From contig RDEW01000023.1 of NCBI GenBank assembly GCA_011109175.1, positions 531,225 through 595,224 on the forward strand: a stretch of DNA of 64,000 bases, given 5' to 3'. Position 1 is the stretch's first letter; each line of letters begins with the position of its first letter. The DNA is from Dicyema japonicum (Eukaryota; Dicyemida; Rhombozoa; Dicyemidae). The translations under genes and the position numbers were made by a program. This document shows positions 44,258-57,054 of this stretch, piece after piece. A model generated the notes under the pieces. The model searched no databases, was not told where the DNA came from, and saw only the letters and a program-made list of their open reading frames with translations.

Positions 44258-44995
44258 TTTGTTCGTTCGTTATTCTTCTCTTTTATAGGCGTTCATAAGA
44301 AAGACTTAACTGCTACTTCCTGTTTGTCGGTATATTTAAAATTCAATTTCAATTTATAGTTTCTAATTTACTGAGCCACTATGGTAGTTGCCTCAACTTA
44401 TTAATGAACTCACCCTACATCAACTACTACGGGCCGATCTAAAACAAACCTAAAAAAGATCGCCTTCCATGCAACAGTTACACAAATCCTCCAACGTTTC
44501 TCGACTATCCTGTTACGACCGACACTATCCGAAACTCTTATGAAGAGAACGGAGGATCAAATAATAACCCCGAAATACCGGTGTGTTCCCCAAGTTTATA
44601 GAAAGTCTGTTGGGTCGCGGGAGGAATATTAAGAAAAGTTGAGAAGGCTGCTAAGCGAAGCAGGAATCACCTAGTGGACTGTATAATAAAGACCCTTGGA
44701 AAATCTAGTATTGTGGTGAGATCAAAAAGCTTTTATATTTATCTTCAACTCAATGAGCTTAATTATAAGCTGAACACACTAATTAACTGGCTGCGATTTC
44801 ATGTCTTTTTTTATGGCATCAGCTGGTCCAACTATTCAGAGGAAACCACATGTTGTGTTGCAGATGAGGAATCAGGGTTAACAAATTCCACTCCATTGAG
44901 TTTTATTGGTAACCTCTTAGGTGGTGTACCAGTGATGTCTAACATTACTACGGAGACCAAATCAAAGAATTTCGTCAACATACCTCCGAATTCTT
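44258..44995. other. No supported gene
   Basis: A 119-codon + strand frame (44,674-45,033) has no recognisable domain and partly overlaps a LINE relic on the other strand. I leave it unassigned. Confidence 0.4.
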
Positions 44996-44999
44996 TGCT

Positions 45000-46330
45000 A
45001 GTTTACGGGACTGACTATTTCGCAATTAGGTGACGCCATATGGGCTTTAGTTCGAAAGATCTGTAAAACTTTCAAACACTGGAGTAGATTTTGGAGAGAT
45101 TCGAAGAAGATTTTTGTACTGTAAGCCCAATTATTATTTATTATAAGCAGCATGCGTAAAATCATAATATTTATAATTTCACTCGTGCAGCATTCAAAAT
45201 AATCCTCCACCAACTTCTTCCAACCTCCTCGATTGTAAGATAGTTTCCTTAGATCGTCCAGGTAGTCTCCACCTTTTAGACTTTTGTTTACGAACTTTAG
45301 ATCTCCGTCAAGTGTTTTGTAATACGCCGGCGTCCACGAAAACACGGTCGCTGTCTCATGAAGTAATCCTCTATTGCTATGCTGGATCACTTAAGTCCAT
45401 ACTTATGATATGTCCAAATAGCCTCCAACGCATATCAACTATTTCGAGACTTAGTGGACCCGTACAACATCTCTTATATAGTGATTCCTTGTTTATTCTT
45501 GCTGGCCAGTTCAGATCTAGTAAGGATCTAAGTTGTCTTTGATGGAAAGAGTCAATTCCAAGTTGTTCAGTTTTGGACGTCCCTAAGGTCGATGAATTGT
45601 ATATTAGGATCGGCTTGACAAAGGCTTCACACAATCTCAAACTAAGTGATGTGCAGGATCGTCGTTTGTCAATCCACTCTTTCTTCAACTTGTTCATCTT
45701 TACCCAAGCGATGGCCTTCCTTCTGGCAATATTTTGACTGTCTCCAGGTAAAGAGCCAAGTTTTTTTCGTTTTTCGCCATGTTTCACTTGATCTGCTTTC
45801 CATTCTCCTGATTTCCACAATGTCGGATTTTGCGGTGTTCATTCCAAGGAATCACCAATTTGTTTTTTGACACAAAGAAGACGTCGTCCGCGTAAGCAAT
45901 TTCGACGATGTTGTAATGAGTACCAACATTGCACGTAAATTCACAGAAAAACGTCTTACCGACCCGCACTCTGAGCTTCGTGCTAGCTAGCAACACTCTG
46001 ATCATAATGACAGAACCAGGGTCCAAGAATTGTTCCAGTATCCTGATAAGTAGACCACAGCGGACCGTGTCAAAGGCCCTAGAGAAGTCTATTCCCAGGA
46101 CTGTTGTTGCACTTTCAAATCTCTGGTTGATAGCGCAGCGCCACTTGTTGCTCATACTACATCAGCAGTGGATCTTCCTGTCCTGAATCCACTGTGACTA
46201 GGGGATAGATAGTTGTCAACTTGTTCTCTGATTCGGTTTAACGTAACTAATGCCAGAAGTTTCTGTAAGGTGTTTAGCAGGATTATTGGACGTAGGTTTT
46301 CAACAGGACCAGCATGCTTGTTAGAGTTTC
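45000..46330 (-). mobile_element. LINE with RT, thumb and C-terminus, frame-broken
   Basis: Read downward from 46,330: NLRPIILLNTLQKLLA, SPSHSGFRTGRSTADVV, LGIDFSRAFDTVRC (motif A with its Asp), IAYADDVFFVSKNK (intact YADD), LGSLPGDSQNIARRK, VKPILIYNSST, IDSFHQRQLRSL, ESLYKRCCTGPLSLEI, RWRLFGHIISM and, near 45.2 kb, DDLRKLSYNRGGWKKLV. The order and words match the 38.5-kb LINE. Stop at the ADVV position and at least two frameshifts make it inactive, though its catalytic motifs are the best kept in the window. Confidence 0.9.
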
Positions 46331-46439
46331 CATTTTCTTTGATCCCAAATAGCTGAAATTTCGGATAGACAAATTGCCAAGATCAGTAATCAAATGTGGG
46401 AATACCACGTTTAAACATTTTTTAATTAGTCGCAGAGGA

Positions 46440-46800
46440 CAAGGTCTCCATTATGGCCTGCATGCATTAAACACGCAAAGCGAGTCACTCCTCATGATTG
46501 CCAAGCCGTCCAATTAACCTGATTAACTCAGACGTGCTCGGACCAAGAACGCCAGACGCCTCAACGGAGATCGGCTGGAATACGAACAGATCAGTAATTC
46601 CGCAGTACTTTCCCCTTTTCGAATCTTTAGTATTACTCGCTGCAGAAGCCGTGCGCAACGACGACTTGATCAGATTTACGGCTGAGAAAGTGTCCTTGCA
46701 CGTTGAATCCCAAACAAATCACCTCCCTTGGCTACACAGCGAAATCGTTAGCCATCCATCCTCTTGCCGTCACCTCTGTGAATTCCGACGAGTTCCAGAA
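46440..46800 (-). mobile_element. C-terminal fragment of an R2-like or related retroelement
   Basis: The - strand reads KYCGITDLFVFQPISVEASG, then VLGPSTSELIRLIGRLGNH, resembling the 'Y-x-F-x-P-[IV]-[AS]-x-E-x-x-G-x-x-G-P' C-terminal segment of one class of invertebrate retroelements. A stop follows. The link to the fragment at 71-373 is a guess. Confidence 0.5.
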
Positions 46801-47039
46801 TACAAGTAAACCTGGTGTCTTCGATAGCCCTCCTGACAGTCGAATTCAACGGCGTGACGAGAGATCTCCCTTGCGAATCTTTGGCAAAAAGTAAAATATC
46901 GTGAATTATTAGTAAGAATATACTCGTTATTCTGTTTGAATTATGAATAATTGTGAAATTTTTATTATTCAGTTTATTATGAAGAATTATTAGATTAGGA
47001 GCGTTTTCAATTATTATTATTAATAGCATCCCTTTCAAC

Positions 47040-47730
47040 AGATGTCAAAGGATCTTGGGTGTGACAATTGATATGCATCTCTGTTTAACACCACACGTAG
47101 AAAATATTCTATTGAAATGCGAGAAGAAACTGAACGTATTGAAAAGTTTATCGGGAATATGGAAGAGTGGTACTCACCCAGTCTTGATGAACGTGTACAA
47201 CAGTACATCGAGCCATGTTTCTCATATGCATGCGCCTCATGGGGACCGTCCATATCTTGGACAAATATTAGGAAAATTGAGGAAATCCAAAAGAGGGCTT
47301 ACAGAGTAACGGAGCGTTGAATTTGTGGAGATCACAGAACCGGAGGCCCTAATGAGATTAGACTCCAGATCACGGGAAGGTGGCCCTGAAAATTCAGGCA
47401 GTCGTCCTATACGTTCATGCGCGNAACAGTACATCGAGCCATGTTTCTCATATGCATGCGCCTCATGGGGACCGTCCATATCTTGGACAAATATTAGGAA
47501 AATTGAGGAAATGCAAAAGAGGGCTTACAGAGTAACGGAGCGTTGGATTTGTGGAGATCACAGAACCGGAGGCCCTAATGAGATTAGACTCCAGATCACG
47601 GGAAGGTGGCCCTGAAAATTCAGGCAGTCGTCCTATACGTTCATGCGCGAGCACAAAGGAAGAACACCGGGCAAAGATGAGGTCTCTATTAGAATGCATC
47701 GGAATCACGTGATAATTAGTTTGGTTTTAC
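47040..47730 (+). mobile_element. LINE C-terminal region
   Basis: RILGVTIDMHLCLTPHVENI, KCEKKLNVLKSLSG, then CFSYACASWGPSISWTN, EEMQKRAYRVTERW, and the end TKEEHRAKMRSLLECIGIT, which parallels the last residues of the 16.6-kb LINE. The middle (47,199-47,423) is repeated after the N at 47,424 (offset 226) and should be counted once. Confidence 0.82.
47199..47649. other. Duplicated contig ends around N at 47,424
   Basis: Bases 47,199-47,423 and 47,425-47,649 are near-identical. Differences such as 'aaatccaaaag'/'aaatgcaaaag' suggest two alleles. Confidence 0.8.
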
Positions 47731-47950
47731 CGTGGTCTTGGGTTAAATAAATAAAAAAATAAGTAAACATAGAGTCATATTGACAATGATCCAATACATG
47801 CCACGAAGGAAGAACACCGGGCAAAGATGAGGTCTCTATTAGAATGCATCGGAATCACGTGATAATTAGTTTGGTTTTACCGTGGTCTTGGGTTAAATAA
47901 ATAAAAAAATAAGTAAACATAGAGTCATATTGACAATGATCCAATACATG
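47656..47950. repeat. ~150-bp tandem duplication at the LINE 3' end
   Basis: 'agaacaccgggcaaagatga' begins at 47,661 and 47,811. Each unit runs through the LINE stop, 'gtgataattagtttggtttt' and a flank of 'catattgacaatgatcc'. Confidence 0.75.
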
Positions 47951-48417
47951 CTTCTTGACAGATGATCTTCAAGTTTTTTCAATTTTCGACTAGAAAATGT
48001 CAATTGGTCAATAATATAGTGATGACACATGGGTATGGTGACAGACTCAAGATACTTCGGAAATCCGAAGTTTTGAAGAAATTGTATATACTTGATCTAA
48101 AGAAAAAGTATAAATAGTTTTCTACCGTTTATGATAGCAGTTTTATTATAGTAGAAAAATCCTTCATAATAAGGTTACATGNCATGCTGCTTGACAGATG
48201 ATCTTCAAGTTTTTTCAATTTTCGACTGGAAAATGTCAATTGGTCAATAATATAGTGATGACACATGGGTGTGGTGACAGACTCAAGATACTTCGGAAAC
48301 CCGAAGTTTTGAAGAAATTGTATATACTTGATCTAAAGAAAAAGTAAAAATAGTTTTCTACCGTTTATGATAGCAGTTTTATTATAGTAGAAAAATCCTT
48401 CATAATGAGGTTACATG
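47947..48417. other. Duplicated contig ends around N at 48,182
   Basis: Bases 47,947-48,181 and 48,183-48,417 are near-identical (offset 236). There is no gene, and nothing else of note up to 48,735. Confidence 0.75.
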
Positions 48418-48734
48418 ATGTCACCACATCCATACGAAGAATATGCTAAAAAAGTCGCCAAAAGATTTTAACACTTCTTGGCTCACGTTTGTATATCTCA
48501 TAAAAAATCTCGTTTTTAATTTCTCCGGTCAGTAGATGTCTAATATTTCCCTCTGCTATGCTATCTTTTAAGATCCGCTTTCAGCGTTCCCCACGTGTCT
48601 GAGTCTTACAGTTTACGAATGCATTTAACTCCAGAATGTACATCATTTTTCTGTGCCTTTGGCATATCAGCAAGTCATCGATGGCTCCAAACGATATTAA
48701 CGGTTAACTTTCCCCGTCTAAATCTGTTTTAATT

Positions 48735-49060
48735 TGAATTAATTTAATTTATTAATCCAATTCAGTAGTTTCTTAGCGTGGCGCGGTGATCCAACATCGA
48801 GTCCACACAAGCATATATTAGAGATGTTGGAGTTCCAAAAATCCATTGGTCTGTCACTCTGTATGTTCTTTTCTGTGCGGTCGTATCTTAAGGGTATTGG
48901 TCCAAGAGATGAATGGATCCCAGGAAGCACATACATAGGAGATGCATTGTTCGATGAACTGTTTGTAAACAGAATTCAGGACTGACAATAGTTAGGCCAC
49001 ATCAAGCTTTCCCCTTTCCCCTGAATAAAGAAGTCTTCCGACATGAAGACCCTTAGTTAA
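48735..49060 (-). mobile_element. LINE C-terminal fragment
   Basis: The - strand reads SVYKQFIEQCISYVCASWDP, then FISWTNTLKI, closely matching the SYACASWGPSISWTN region of the 47-kb LINE. The remainder is frame-broken. Confidence 0.75.
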
Positions 49061-49537
49061 AATTTTCCGTTAGTTTCTTCAATTTCTACCTCCTTTGTTG
49101 CTTCTATTGCACCAAAACACCATATTTTCATGCTTGAGTCGCCGCATAGGATCAGGTTTTTGCAGAACTTAGTCATCTTTTTTCATTTCTCGAAAAATTT
49201 TCTGCAGAACTTCCAACTGCGACTCATCCATATTGTTTGAACGTCTATTACCACAAATTCACATTAGGGAGATCCAATGACTTAGATTTCACGTCTCTAG
49301 ATCATATCTTTAGAACAAAGGTGTTTCCGTCCCAGCAACCGGCCTTCCGCTTATCTTATCTTCAAAGCTTAGGGGGAGGGGGTTTCAAAGTTTGATCTTT
49401 TTCTCGTTTATAATGAAGATATCGACTACTTTGACCGCCATCAGAAAAGGTTGTTCTCTGTTTTTATTCTTAGCACAAGATTTTCAGACCATGGATTATT
49501 TTTACATAGTTCTCTGGGCCCTCCAGAACCAGAGCCA
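49061..49537. other. No recognisable gene
   Basis: Possibly more LINE-derived text on the - strand, but no motif is clear enough to call. Confidence 0.4.
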
Positions 49538-49806
49538 TTATTTTTTAGTAAATTCACCTCCGACTGAAAACCATTGTCTTCCTTCTTACCGTGAACCTGG
49601 AAGAGATGATTGAAACTCAAATTTCTGAAAAAAGGAATTTTCGGGTGAACGTAAGATCCGGATTCTATTCCGTCCAACCAAAAATTAGAAGAACTTGAAG
49701 GATCAAAAAAATCAAAATCAGATTTTAATTTAGCCAATTTGATGGCTTCAAATTTTTTAAACAAATAAGAAGAATAACTTAAAATATGACTAATATCCAA
49801 ATCCAT
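49538..49806 (-). CDS. Unidentified 80-aa protein, two exons
   Basis: Exons 49806-49590 and 49563-49538 with a canonical 26-nt intron (donor GTAAGA) give 243 nt, an exact frame with a stop. The sequence begins MDLDISHILSYSSYLFKKFE and contains DFFDPSSSSNFWLDG and HPKIPFFRNLSFNHLFQVH. I do not recognise it. The intron of typical size and the frame closure are the main support; the unspliced frame runs on for 40 more codons and is an alternative. Confidence 0.45.
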
Positions 49807-50099
49807 GAATTCAAATCGTTAATATTAGAATATTTCCTTAGAAATTACTCTTGCTCTTTGTCCGTTGAAAAAGTTTCCAAACCAAATTTTCAATTTTTTG
49901 GAACGTTAGAGCCAAAATATTCCTAGTGAGTAATTTCCTCTGAATCGAGTCAAAAGTTTTCCGTGGTTTCAAAAAACGTAGAACCACATGTTAGAACAAT
50001 TTATGAATGATTGAATTTATTAATGAATAAACTCTTTATTAAAATAAAAATAAATATTTAAAAATAAATCTCTGTGTTCATTGATTCGTTTATGAGTAC

Positions 50100-53000
50100 G
50101 AAAATACCGAAGATGATAATGACAACAACAATCGAGATATACAAATACCTGGTGATCTAACAGACTTTCAAGCTTCTGTCCACTTATTTCAGTTAATTTA
50201 CGACCGCAGGGGTGCGAGAAAACGATGATTATCTGAAGCATCCGTAATTTTAAGAGATTTTTGTTTCAATAAATAACAGGAAAATCCTGAATATTACCAA
50301 ATTATCACAAATCCAATGGATATGAAGTCGGTCGCCTGAAGTATTAAGAAACGTAATAAATCCTTTTCAGAAGTTGTGAGTGGTCTAAAGCTTATATTTG
50401 ACAACGCCATGTATTACAACGAGGCTGAACTCCCAAATTCATAAAGCACTATATTTATAAATGAAGGATGCCAATACACTAAAAACACAATTTCCTCTTT
50501 ATTGATGACCCACATGCTATAATTTGAACAGAGATCCCTCTTCGTTCTATAAATTGGTAGCTGATCTTCAAAGCAGTGATGAAGACGGAAAAACAGATGA
50601 CGAAGAATGCAATAGTTCTGATTCCCTAGGTCCCTTAGAATTCGTCCTCTCACAGAAGTTTGCTTCAGCAAATTATTTTTCTCATTCAAAGTCGGATCGC
50701 TGAGTTGTATAAACTTTAAACATTGTAGTCCAGCTCCGTGTTAAACGAGGGAAAAGTCACTAAGGAAATGGATAAATTTAGTAAACAAAAATTTCGAAAT
50801 TTGGGAGAAATGCGTGCAAAATTTTCATCATTTTTGGAAAATAACCCAAGTCCTGACTTTAATTTCTCCCTTTCTTCTGAAGCTCAGAGATTATTTACCG
50901 AGTACGATCGCCTCTATACAAAACTGAATGACACATTTCATCACCTTTTATTAGTACAGGGAATTTTTAGTTTTAGGACATTGAAGAGTCTACTATTTTG
51001 CATATTCAGAAAATCCCCGAAAAATCGAAGAATTCTGATTATTAATAAGTTGTAGAAACAAGCCAATTGATTGAAAATGATTTTTTCTAGGATTAACGGG
51101 TAGAGGTACTCATTGGCTGTATTTGCAGTATAACCACGTGGGTGAGATGATCAACGATTTCAAATTACTGATAAGAAATGTCAGAGTCTATAACGGGCCA
51201 AAGTTTCAAATCGTTCAGGATTTTATTGTTTTTCTGATTGACTGGAGAAGTTCAAATCTTCCAAAAGTTCAAAAATGAGGTTATTTAAACAAAATATCCA
51301 GAATTGATAATCAAAACTCAGTCCAGTCTGCCCTCTCTATGCTTTATGAAAATCTCACATCTTTGACTGTTGACGATAACCGACGATTGTTTATTCCCTT
51401 CAAGACCCTTCATTCAAAAATTGTAATATTGATTGATAATTTGTAAAAATTTAGGGAATACTACGAATTAATATCCCAACCTATCGATTTAGGGACAATT
51501 AAAAATAACATTTCTATTAATTACTATGCAAAAATTGAGAATGGGTTCAGCGATTTTAAGAAAATGTTGGACAATGCACTCTTTTTTAATGATCTACGCT
51601 CTCAAATATACAGGGATAGGACTGACGACTTAATCTACGATACTTTACAATTATACCATCCACTAGTGGAAAATATTTCACATTATTATATGCAAACAAG
51701 GTTATTGCCTGATCATCAAGTCGAAACTTTTCTAGTCTTTGTAGTAATTTTCGTAAACTTATAATCTAAAGGTGAAATTATCAGATAAATACTAGGATGA
51801 GGAATCTGTGAATTCAGATAGTCTGTCATCAAAGGAAGTGAGTTTTACACTGATTTGTACGATGACGAATTCGACGCCTTCTCCAAGTCTCAGATATTAG
51901 AGCACAAGTAAGTAATATTCTCTACTTAGAAATTACTTAAGTTGGGATAAAAAATTGCCAAACGTTTATTTGAGGTATTAAGATGTATTATTTTAGGGAT
52001 TTTACCGAAGATTGGATGCATTTCAGAATGATATACTCTCAACCATAGAATACAGCATTAAATTCTCACAGTCAGAATCGATGGTTGCTTGTTTTGTAAA
52101 GTTAGATGTATAACTATTCAATCAAACTAAGAAAATTCTACTATGATTGTAGAGACAAAATAACTGAGAAAGGGAAGGTGCTATGGTCTCCAGCATTGAA
52201 GAATACCGCCTCGAATGATTCGCTTTTTCTATCAAAGGCAGATTCTGGAATAGAATTAGTATTATTGCTTATATACTCCAGGAGACGTTCCTGTCAATAA
52301 GCCTTAATGGTGACTCTTATTCTGTAGGGGATTACGTATATATCAGATTAAAGTTAGTCTTGTAGTTATCCCAGTACAGGACATAAACGAATTATGCTGA
52401 TTTTTAATTTATTTAATTATTCTAACACGACTTTTGCCATAGGACCCACATTTTATAACCCACATTAAGTTTTGAAGATGTGTGAGGAAATTGGGAGTTT
52501 AAAAGCTATGCATCAGGTTTTTGCTTTGTTTTATTCCAAGGAGGTTTTCAAAGCAGTTGAGAATTCTGAAATATCTGTTCAGTTTTTTGAGGGAAAGTGT
52601 TTTATTTTATACATAAATGATTACTATAATTTGTACCCACAAGTTTGAACCGTGTATTTACTGTAGAATTTTGATAGTGGGGATGTGTTTATGTGTGAGT
52701 TCTTATTCAGTTCAAAGAATAAAAAATTTATAAAAATTGATGTTTTCACTTTGTTTTATATTTAGAATTGGGATACTATTTCTAGTTCTGTGCAACTCAT
52801 TCAGAGGAATACTAGTGTGGACAATTTTCGTCATGATTTCAATTCCGAGTCTTTTTCTTACATGTCTAATGTATTACTAACCTTGTATGTCTATTTTAAT
52901 ATATATTCGAAATTAATTGAAAGAAAGCAGCACTACATTAAAATCAACGGTCCATCTTTGATGGGACTTTTAAGAATTGGATGGTTTTATGTTCATTTCA

Positions 53001-54202
53001 GGCTTTTATTACTTGATCAGAGTAGGGGATGTGGATAAATATATTTTGTGCGAGCAAATTTGAATGTTTAAAACAGTTTGTAATATTTAGTGAAGAAAAT
53101 GGTGAAACCTATATTGAAAGAGTAATATATGATTTTATGCAAAATTATGTGTCTTCTAATTTGTCTCCTAGTGGATTTTTTAAAGTAATACTAACGTCTT
53201 TTCGACATCAGTATTTACTCAAGCATGTTAAGTGACGAGTTGATATTGTTGGATTTAACAAATTCTGTTCATGTATGTTTTTGACTTTATATTAGCTAGA
53301 TCAACTGAGATCCCTAATTACAAGTTTTATTGTGTCGTGACGCTGTTCACAATGATTTGATTGTCCCTCTTCCTAATGATTACAATTTGCCAAAGAATTT
53401 TGGATTTGAATTTAATGCTTTTATCAAACAAGAAGAAATTTTTCACTTCTCGGGACCTTTCCCTTTTCTGTACAATTAATGTTTATTTTCTCAGCAATTT
53501 GTTTCCTGTGGTGAAATGAATAGCGTTTATGCTGCAGATGCAGTGATGCCGATGACTATATTGCCAAATTCTTTTAGTAATCAACTCTATGGGCATAATT
53601 TGGATGCTACTATAAGTAATTGTGGATTACATTGTTAGATACCCCCACATCTTTTATGCCAAAGAAACGAAGATGAAGGAAAGTTCATAATTTAATATTA
53701 AGTGGCAGATTAAATGATTTCTGAGGCATCTTTAGTTGCTTATTATTTTATTTGAATATCAACCACCTCCCTCGCAAATTAAAAAAAATTATCTGATTCA
53801 GGTTCCCCTGGTTTTTCTATCCAAGGACAAACTCATTCTGATTTCCAATCACGGATACCTAATCTTTCTGTTTGTGCGAACACTTTGATGTCGAATTATC
53901 CATGTAAAATGAACGTCACTGACGAATCCCTTAAGTCTCAAGTGCGCCCTGAATTGTTGGATGTTTATAGAAAATTTATAGAAATAATGAAAAATAAGAG
54001 AAAATTATTAAGCGATTGGGATTCCTATTTGAATTTTGGTATTAGAAACCTTAAGCGTCCAATTGATGCTCATGTTGCTGAAATTTTGTTACAACAAGAT
54101 TTGGGGGGATTGAGTCAAGAACAACTTGCTGTTAAATTGGTACAATATAGGGACCAGTTAATTGCAGATTTAATTAGTATCTCTTGTATTAATAAAATGT
54201 AA
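50100..54202 (+). pseudogene. PBRM1: Polybromo-like gene (bromodomains plus BAH), frame broken
   Basis: Polybromo is a chromatin-reading subunit of the PBAF SWI/SNF remodeller. On the + strand there are bromodomain pieces ENPEYYQIITNPMDMKSV with LIFDNAMYYNEAELPNS (50,270-50,450); KIPEKSKNSDYY (51,005-51,045); EYYELISQPIDLGTIKN with FKKMLDNALFFNDLRSQIY (51,455-51,620); and a BAH domain, DYVYIR (52,330), EVFKAVENSEISVQFFEGKC and GDVFMCEFLFSSKNKKF (52,480-52,760). Three BAH introns are exact (52,517-52,540, 52,643-52,666, 52,742-52,765; 24 nt each). A second BAH-like stretch and a C-terminal exon ending DLGGLSQEQLAVKL follow. Several joins fail: in-frame stops before ENPEYY and after NPH, and shifts near 50,450, 51,050 and 53,035. 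It is a pseudogene or a poorly assembled true gene; the combination of domains makes the family call firm. Confidence 0.65.
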
Positions 54203-55380
54203 TCTTTATTTTAAAATATGAATTAGTATGCAGTTCTCTTGATTGAGCGAATTATCACTTGCAATTTGCAAGGAAATGGTTTCGATTAACTATACAATTA
54301 ATTAACACAGCCATCCATCCAAAGTGAACCACGCCGACAATATCGACAATATCTATAACCGAATTGTGTTCATTAATTTCCAGTTCAGTTCGAAAGGAAT
54401 GAGCTTTTCTAAAATTTCCATAAAAACAGTTCTGTTGATTAAAAATAGCAGAATTCCTCCAAATATCCATCCCCACCCCTCATCTTATACAAACATTACG
54501 AAGAAGTAGTCTCTGAGTTTTCCAATGGGAATTTCAACCTATGGAAGTGGAAGGTATGGGATATTCTATAAGGTTATAGAACAACCATTCTCTGAATCCC
54601 TCAATAATCGATTGCCATCAGAAACCTACTAGGTTTGAGGTGTATTAATGATTAGTCAGACGAGGAATCCAATATCCCCATAGTAAACAGTAGATTATAT
54701 TTAGACTTATCCTATGTCACCCCGTGATATGACTCACTTGGATCCCTCTAATACTATCAAAAAAGATTAACAGTCACCACAGACCACGTGGATCTTCCCA
54801 ATGACCCAAAGAAGGCCAGACTATCACCACAGCCAATGTGATTGTACCTAATATCAACTCTGAGTGCACAGACCATGAGGGTGTGCCTGATATCTCCACC
54901 AAATTCTTAAAATCGTCTTAACAATTTTGTAAAAACTCCTCAAATCCGAGAATAACGGAAAACCGACGGGACTTCAAGGTAGAACAGTCCTCTGTTGTGA
55001 AGGATTGAGAAGATACTAGGGCGTGATAAAGAGAAGATCTTAAGCCAATGGAATCTCTAGTTATTAGAAAAGGTTTAAATTCTATGTTAACGGATTTCGT
55101 ATTCCCGGAAATTCCGGAGATTTTAAACTTATGGAATTCATAATTAATTTTTTAATATTTTTATATTAAAGCTTCAAATCATATTTATTATTTAACTTAA
55201 TTAATCACTTATTTCACCTAAATATTAAGTTTTTTACTGAAAACTCTAATTTTATAATTATTTCGCAGATTTATTGTTTTACTCTGTATAGTTTCTACCT
55301 TTCAACCTGCTTTGTATATTCATTTGATAAATTGTACATACAATAATTTTATGTTTTTATTTTTTTTTGAATTTGAAACA
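54203..55380. other. Non-coding, with loose ~50-bp repeats
   Basis: No gene supported. At 54,770-54,900 three short segments resemble each other (around 'cagtcaccacagaccacgtg', 'actatcaccacagccaatgt', 'gagtgcacagaccatgaggg'), a degenerate tandem. The rest is AT-rich. Confidence 0.4.
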
Positions 55381-57050
55381 TTTTATAATTTAGAAAGAGG
55401 CTTGTAAATTGGCCAACGATTTGGAAAATGAAAATGAAGGTTAGTATGAAAAAAAATCTTTGGAAAAGATAGATGGTTTAGATTTGTAATAGTATTAGAA
55501 AGTAACAATTGGAAATACGGTAAACAGCAATTGAAACGTTGTTTTTAAATTATGATGGGGGATCTCATTACAATTGTTATTAAAAGTCTCTGTTTCCACA
55601 TGCCGTGACCGGATCGATTATTTTACCTACAGCCTCTCTCCTGCAGAAAAATTGCAGTCAGATTTCCCAGACACTAGTTTTTGAACGAAGTCGTTAGGCG
55701 AGTTTTGGACAATCCCACTATGCTCGAACCAGTCGGTCTTTATTGGAGTTATAAGAAACAACCAGATGAGATTGAATCTTCCCTTTTGAAGCCGGGAAAC
55801 CTCTTGTCTGGGACGTCACATGCACCGAAACGTTTGCCCCTTGCAACCTACTGGAGACTGTTCTGCATCTGAGAAGGCCGAGTAGTTGAAACGGGAAAAG
55901 TACGAAGTCCTATCAAGTATTTTTTATGTCTTCCACTCACCGTTGAGACGTTTGTTCCCTTGAGCCTGCGAAACGGGAATTTTTGAGTCGTCTAAGGAAT
56001 CGTATTTTTAATGAGCACGAGATCCCCGTGACTCCTGCGGGTTATTTTAACGGGCTGCTTTATGATCATTTGCTCTCTTTTCTTTCCTAAATAAAATATT
56101 TTTATTTAATAAAAATTTATGATTTAGAAATATTTATGAACTGAATGTGGAGTGAAAGATTCAACAAAGGTTGAGACTTGATTAAGTTGATTGCTGAAAA
56201 TGCTGAATTATGCGATCCCCATTACGAGGAAAAAATCATCTAGAAAATAAAACTTTTTAGTGAGTTTGATTTTTATTGTAAATTAGTTTTAAAAATTTTG
56301 CAATTTTCAAAATTAAAAATAATTCCTTAGAATTCTGTATGTTTGAGTTTCAATTGGCCTTTGAGTTAGCCGGACAGTAATTCAAGATGAGAGTTCTAAA
56401 ATAACTAAAATTGAGTTTTTATATCAACCAGGTTTTGCAAAATATTATTTTAGATTATAAACCTATTGATTTGGATATTTTCACGACGAATATATTAAAA
56501 CGGGCTTGTAAGGCCGAAACCTCAGCAATTGGTTGAAAGCCGTTTTTCAATTTCTTTTTGTATTTTAAACTAATTTGTTTCTATTTTAGTTTATCTGTAC
56601 TTCCTTTGTAATTTATTCGATATCAGTGCCGAGTACAACATGAAGTGAATTTCGACAATAAGTGACCACATTGGTTTTTTAGGATTGCTGTGATTTTTAT
56701 AAACTAAGAGAAACTTTCTGCAATCAAACTATTTCTTAGATTAGCGCAGGACAAGGATGAATTTTTTGATTTCTTCTATATTGAATCAATGTACGGATAT
56801 TTTATATTTTGATTTGTAATAGTTTTCTAGTTTCTTTGATATTTTTGATGAATGTTCGGACGTTTTATATAAATGGGATAGGGACGTGTTACGTTGTATT
56901 GTTAATACAGCCAAAAATCCTACGGAGTTCCATTGACCATCTTTAATAGGTTTGACATATTGTCACCTAAAAATACATTTTTTAATTTTTCAATTTCGTT
57001 TTTCGTTTAATTTTTGAACACCACGTGACTACATGAACTAAGATTAACGC
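55380..57050 (+). other. Possible multi-exon gene, unidentified
   Basis: Short + strand pieces look like exons: KEACKLANDLENENE (55,397-55,440), LEPVGLYWSYKKQPDEIESS (about 55,720), FLSRLRNRIFNEHEIPVTPA (about 55,980), PIDLDIFTTNILKRACKAE (about 56,465) and LRLAQDKDEFFDFFYIESMY (about 56,740). They are separated by AT-rich text, but I could not chain them with GT-AG introns of normal size. They may belong to a decayed gene. No family is recognised. Confidence 0.3.
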
Positions 57051-57054
57051 TTAC

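Noticed and set aside
44674-45033. 119-aa + strand ORF as a gene
   Set aside because: No recognisable domain, no supporting short introns, and overlap with a LINE relic on the opposite strand.
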